Positions 15,022 to 17,124 of a stretch of 17,124 nt of DNA are shown piece by piece. The notes under the pieces are model-generated. The model did no database searches and was not told the DNA's origin. It saw only the letters and a program-made list of their open reading frames with translations. The DNA comes from Sulfurovum sp. (lineage in GTDB: Bacteria; Campylobacterota; Campylobacteria; Campylobacterales; Sulfurovaceae): positions 1-17,124 of the forward strand of contig DAOVZV010000002.1 of assembly GCA_030634925.1 (NCBI GenBank), read 5' to 3'. The first letter of the stretch is position 1. The number at the start of each line of letters is the position of its first letter. The position numbers and the translations under genes are program-made.

Positions 15022-15857
15022 GAAAAATTGTATTGATTATGGCTATGAGTATATACGCATATAGTGGATTGACTGATTTTCGTACTATAGAAGAGGCAAA
15101 TAGTGCGTACAAATCCAAAGACTATGATAAAAGTGCTTCACTACTAAAGAGTATAGATGTAAATACTCCTCAAAAGAATTATAATATAGGAAATGCACTA
15201 TACAAAAACAAAAAATATGATGAAGCAATCAAGGCGTATGAGAAGGCAGAGGGTATAGATGAGTCATCTAGGTTACACAATATAGGAAATAGCTACTTTC
15301 AAAAAAAGGAGCTAGATAAAGCTATATCATCTTATGAAGATGCACTCAAAATCAAAGATGATGAAGATACCAAATCTAATTTAGAATTAGCCAAAAAGCA
15401 GAAGAAAAAAGAAGAAGAAGAGAAGAAAAAACAAGACCAAAAAGATAAAGACAAAGAGAAAAAAGACAAAAAGAAAGATGAGAAAAAAGAGGACGCAAAG
15501 CCAAAAGACGACAAAGAGAAAAATAGTGACAAAAAAGGTGATGGTGAGTCCAAAAAGAATGACAAAAAAGATGAAGAGAAAAAAGAAAAAAAGAAAAAAG
15601 AGAGTAAAAAAGATAGCAAAGAAGATGAGAGTAAAGATGGAGAGAAAGAAGAGAAGCCTAGTGATGAGAAAAAAAGCTCCACAAAACAGAACAAAACCAA
15701 AGAACAAAAAGAGAAAATGACCAAAGAAGAGAAGCAAAAAAAGCAAGAACTAAAGCGTCTTATGAAAAAGATGGGACAAAAAAAGACACCTACTATGATG
15801 TATCAAATGGGTGAACCAAAAAATGGCAAAAGGATTGAAGATGAGAAACCTTGGTAA
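15018..15857 (+). CDS. batC: BatC-like TPR protein with long lysine-rich region
   Basis: A 279-residue exported TPR protein. A signal peptide (about 1-16, RKIVLIMAMSIYAYSG) is followed by two or three TPR repeats: about 53-86 (NYNIGNALYKNKKYDEAIKA) and 87-120 (NIGNSYFQKKELDKAISSYE). Residues about 125-245 are almost entirely Lys, Glu, Asp and Ser, low in complexity and probably disordered or a single charged helix. A conserved-looking C-terminal patch follows (ELKRLMKKMGQKK ... RIEDEKPW), like the short basic C-terminus ending near K-x-W in other BatC proteins. AAGGAG (from about 15005) precedes the ATG, which overlaps the BatB stop. It overlaps BatD by 17 bases. The coding strand is strongly purine-biased over the lysine-rich part, which also opens spurious frames on the other strand. 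Confidence 0.87.
   Translation: MRKIVLIMAMSIYAYSGLTDFRTIEEANSAYKSKDYDKSASLLKSIDVNTPQKNYNIGNALYKNKKYDEAIKAYEKAEGIDESSRLHNIGNSYFQKKELDKAISSYEDALKIKDDEDTKSNLELAKKQKKKEEEEKKKQDQKDKDKEKKDKKKDEKKEDAKPKDDKEKNSDKKGDGESKKNDKKDEEKKEKKKKESKKDSKEDESKDGEKEEKPSDEKKSSTKQNKTKEQKEKMTKEEKQKKQELKRLMKKMGQKKTPTMMYQMGEPKNGKRIEDEKPW
15388..15780 (+). repeat. A/G-rich low-complexity tract within BatC
   Basis: About 390 bases of the coding strand are dominated by AAA, AAG, GAA, GAG and GAT codons, encoding the lysine/glutamate run. It is degenerate rather than a clean tandem repeat, but short units such as AAAAAAGA and GAAGAAGAA recur and could allow slippage. The tract is in frame throughout, with no sign of a break. 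Confidence 0.6.
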
Positions 15858-17124
15858 GATAATACTACTTATAACTCTATATTTATCGTCTATATACGCA
15901 GATAGTGTCAAAGCTACTGTCTCGAACACATCTCTAATATCAGGAAATAGAGTCAATCTAAGTATAAAAGCAATAGGTGACAATATAGTATTTCCTCGTA
16001 TTAAAGAGGTATCAGGAAATATGGTAATTAGCTCATCAGATAGCTCATATAGTTCATATACATTTGGTATAAATGGTAGAAAAGCAGAGATATCAAAGAC
16101 AAGAAATATATCATTTTTGGCAGAAGATAATTTGACTATTCCATCATATAGCGTCACGATAGATGGCAAAGTATATAAAACAAGTCCCATAGATATAAGA
16201 GTAATCAAGTCCAAATCAGAGATAAAAGAGAAAGACCCAACATTTTATTTGGAATTGAAAGTGGATAAAGATAGAGTAATGGTGGGTGAGTCATTGATGG
16301 TAACAGCATATTTCGCACTCAAAAGTGGTGTGAGACTATCCCAAAAGATAAGATATACTCCACCTAATTTCTCTGGATTTTTGGTAACTGATGGAACGCA
16401 GGGCAAAGAGTATATGAAAGACAACTATCAGATACAAGAGTTACACTATATCATCACACCTCAATCAGAGGGTAACTTTACAATCGCTCCTGCCAAAGCA
16501 CAGATAGGTGTACAAGATAGAGTACGAAGAGATGTATTTGGTATGGTATTTGGTACACAATGGAAAGAGACAATATCGAATATAGTTAATATCGAAGTAC
16601 TAGCTCAACCAAAAGATAGTGATATGATAGGAGACTACAAAATCTCATCAAAGATAGACACCCAAAGCGTCAAAGCCAATAAACCAGTCAATTTAACTAT
16701 AGAGATAGAGGGTAGAGGTAGCTTGGAGAGTTTTGAGTATCCCAATTATGATATAGATGGTGTGACAATATATAGTAATGAAGCCAAAATCACAACTAAA
16801 GTCAAAAACAATGAGATATATAGTACTTATACCAAAGGTTTCGTCTTTATCTCGGACAAGGACTTCACTATACCATCAAGAGAGTTCTCTATGATTACAC
16901 TCAAAGAGCATAAACTCAAAGTATTGGCTATAGAGTCATTTGATATAAAAGTAGATAGTTTTAATCATCCATCAATATCTCCAAACCAAGGTGTAATACA
17001 ATCAAAAGAGAAACAACAAGTCAAGATAAAAGAGGTAATAGTAGAGAAGATAGTCAAAGTACAAGTAAAAGGTGTAGAGTGGTGGATGCTAATAGTAGCA
17101 TTTGGACTAGGAATATTATCTACT
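15841..17124 (+). CDS. batD: BatD-like protein (partial, runs off the right edge)
   Basis: An open frame of 428 codons continues past the window end. It begins with a signal peptide (MRNLGKIILLITLYLSSIYA, cleavage after A20). The periplasmic part is beta-rich and made of Ig-like repeats with spaced motifs such as VSNTSLISGNRVNLSIKA (27-44), LELKVDKDRVMVGESLMVTA (136-155) and SVKANKPVNLTIEIEGRGSL. The motif v-x-v-Gexv-x-v is typical of BatD. A membrane helix starts at about 411 (WWMLIVAFGLGILST) and is cut by the edge. AAAAGGA at 15827-15833 is 7 bases before the ATG, and the start lies inside batC. BatD proteins are membrane-anchored periplasmic partners of BatA/BatB; the role here is inferred from operon position. 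Confidence 0.88.
   Translation, partial: MRNLGKIILLITLYLSSIYADSVKATVSNTSLISGNRVNLSIKAIGDNIVFPRIKEVSGNMVISSSDSSYSSYTFGINGRKAEISKTRNISFLAEDNLTIPSYSVTIDGKVYKTSPIDIRVIKSKSEIKEKDPTFYLELKVDKDRVMVGESLMVTAYFALKSGVRLSQKIRYTPPNFSGFLVTDGTQGKEYMKDNYQIQELHYIITPQSEGNFTIAPAKAQIGVQDRVRRDVFGMVFGTQWKETISNIVNIEVLAQPKDSDMIGDYKISSKIDTQSVKANKPVNLTIEIEGRGSLESFEYPNYDIDGVTIYSNEAKITTKVKNNEIYSTYTKGFVFISDKDFTIPSREFSMITLKEHKLKVLAIESFDIKVDSFNHPSISPNQGVIQSKEKQQVKIKEVIVEKIVKVQVKGVEWWMLIVAFGLGILST

Noticed and set aside
15332..15746. Long minus-strand frames of Phe/Ser/Leu opposite BatC
   Set aside because: They are the complement of a lysine-codon-rich tract; the products are low-complexity phenylalanine and serine runs with no ribosome site, while the plus frame has TPR repeats and operon context.
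15750..16214. 154-residue minus-strand open frame opposite the start of batD
   Set aside because: The plus frame has a signal peptide, a good ribosome site and BatD-like repeats continuing for 428 codons.
1..17124. CRISPR array, insertion sequence, prophage or tRNA gene
   Set aside because: No regularly spaced repeats, transposase or integrase frames, terminal repeats or cloverleaf-like stretches were found on either strand.

Overview
The window is a low-GC, gene-dense bacterial segment with almost all genes on the plus strand. The gene families, the strong ATA (Ile) and AGA (Arg) codon use, the extended -10 promoters of the form TGnTAtAAT and the particular QueE cysteine pattern suggest a Campylobacterota (epsilonproteobacterial) chromosome, possibly a Sulfurimonas/Sulfurovum-like marine lineage. 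The genus is an inference and cannot be fixed from this window. The longest stretch without a gene is about 140 bases (4738-4877), so there is no large non-coding region. I see no rRNA, tRNA, CRISPR array, insertion sequence or convincing Rho-independent terminator.

Layout. (1) 1-816: the last codons of an unseen gene overlap an HNH endonuclease gene that resembles the nuclease half of Septu-type (PtuAB) anti-phage systems. Its isoleucine codon use differs clearly from the core genes. (2) 857-1630: an exported, probably outer-membrane protein with its own promoter. (3) 1693-4304: polyphosphate kinase 1 followed, with a 1-base overlap, by a gamma-carbonic-anhydrase-like hexapeptide protein. 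(4) 4318-6951: a group of unrecognised genes, comprising one minus-strand two-helix membrane protein, a 116-residue soluble protein, a 73-residue single-helix protein and a 466-residue protein with a C-terminal membrane region. (5) 6965-10891: a tRNA wobble-base modification block, queE and queD (preQ0/queuosine pathway) and mnmG (5-carboxymethylaminomethyl-U34). A Phd/VapC-type toxin-antitoxin pair sits between queD and mnmG, and the toxin stop codon overlaps the mnmG start. (6) 10953-17124 (open at the right edge): a complete-looking Bat (Batl/'aerotolerance') operon in the order MoxR AAA+ ATPase, DUF58, DUF4381-like, BatA, BatB, BatC (TPR), BatD.

How the genes fit together. The Bat operon reads as one transcription unit from a promoter at about 10920. 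Start and stop codons overlap or lie within 10 bases, and clear Shine-Dalgarno sites precede most genes. The expected complex is a cytoplasmic MoxR ATPase, two inner-membrane VWA proteins with intact metal sites facing the periplasm, and periplasmic TPR and BatD partners. In the tRNA block, an inverted repeat holding a TATAAT box precedes the antitoxin. It is the only promoter candidate seen near mnmG, so mnmG may be transcribed from the toxin-antitoxin promoter.

Most worth checking: the HNH gene and its missing left-hand partner, the coupling of VapC to mnmG, the unusual C-X3-C-X16-C cluster motif of QueE, the unrecognised membrane-protein group, and the very lysine-rich BatC.
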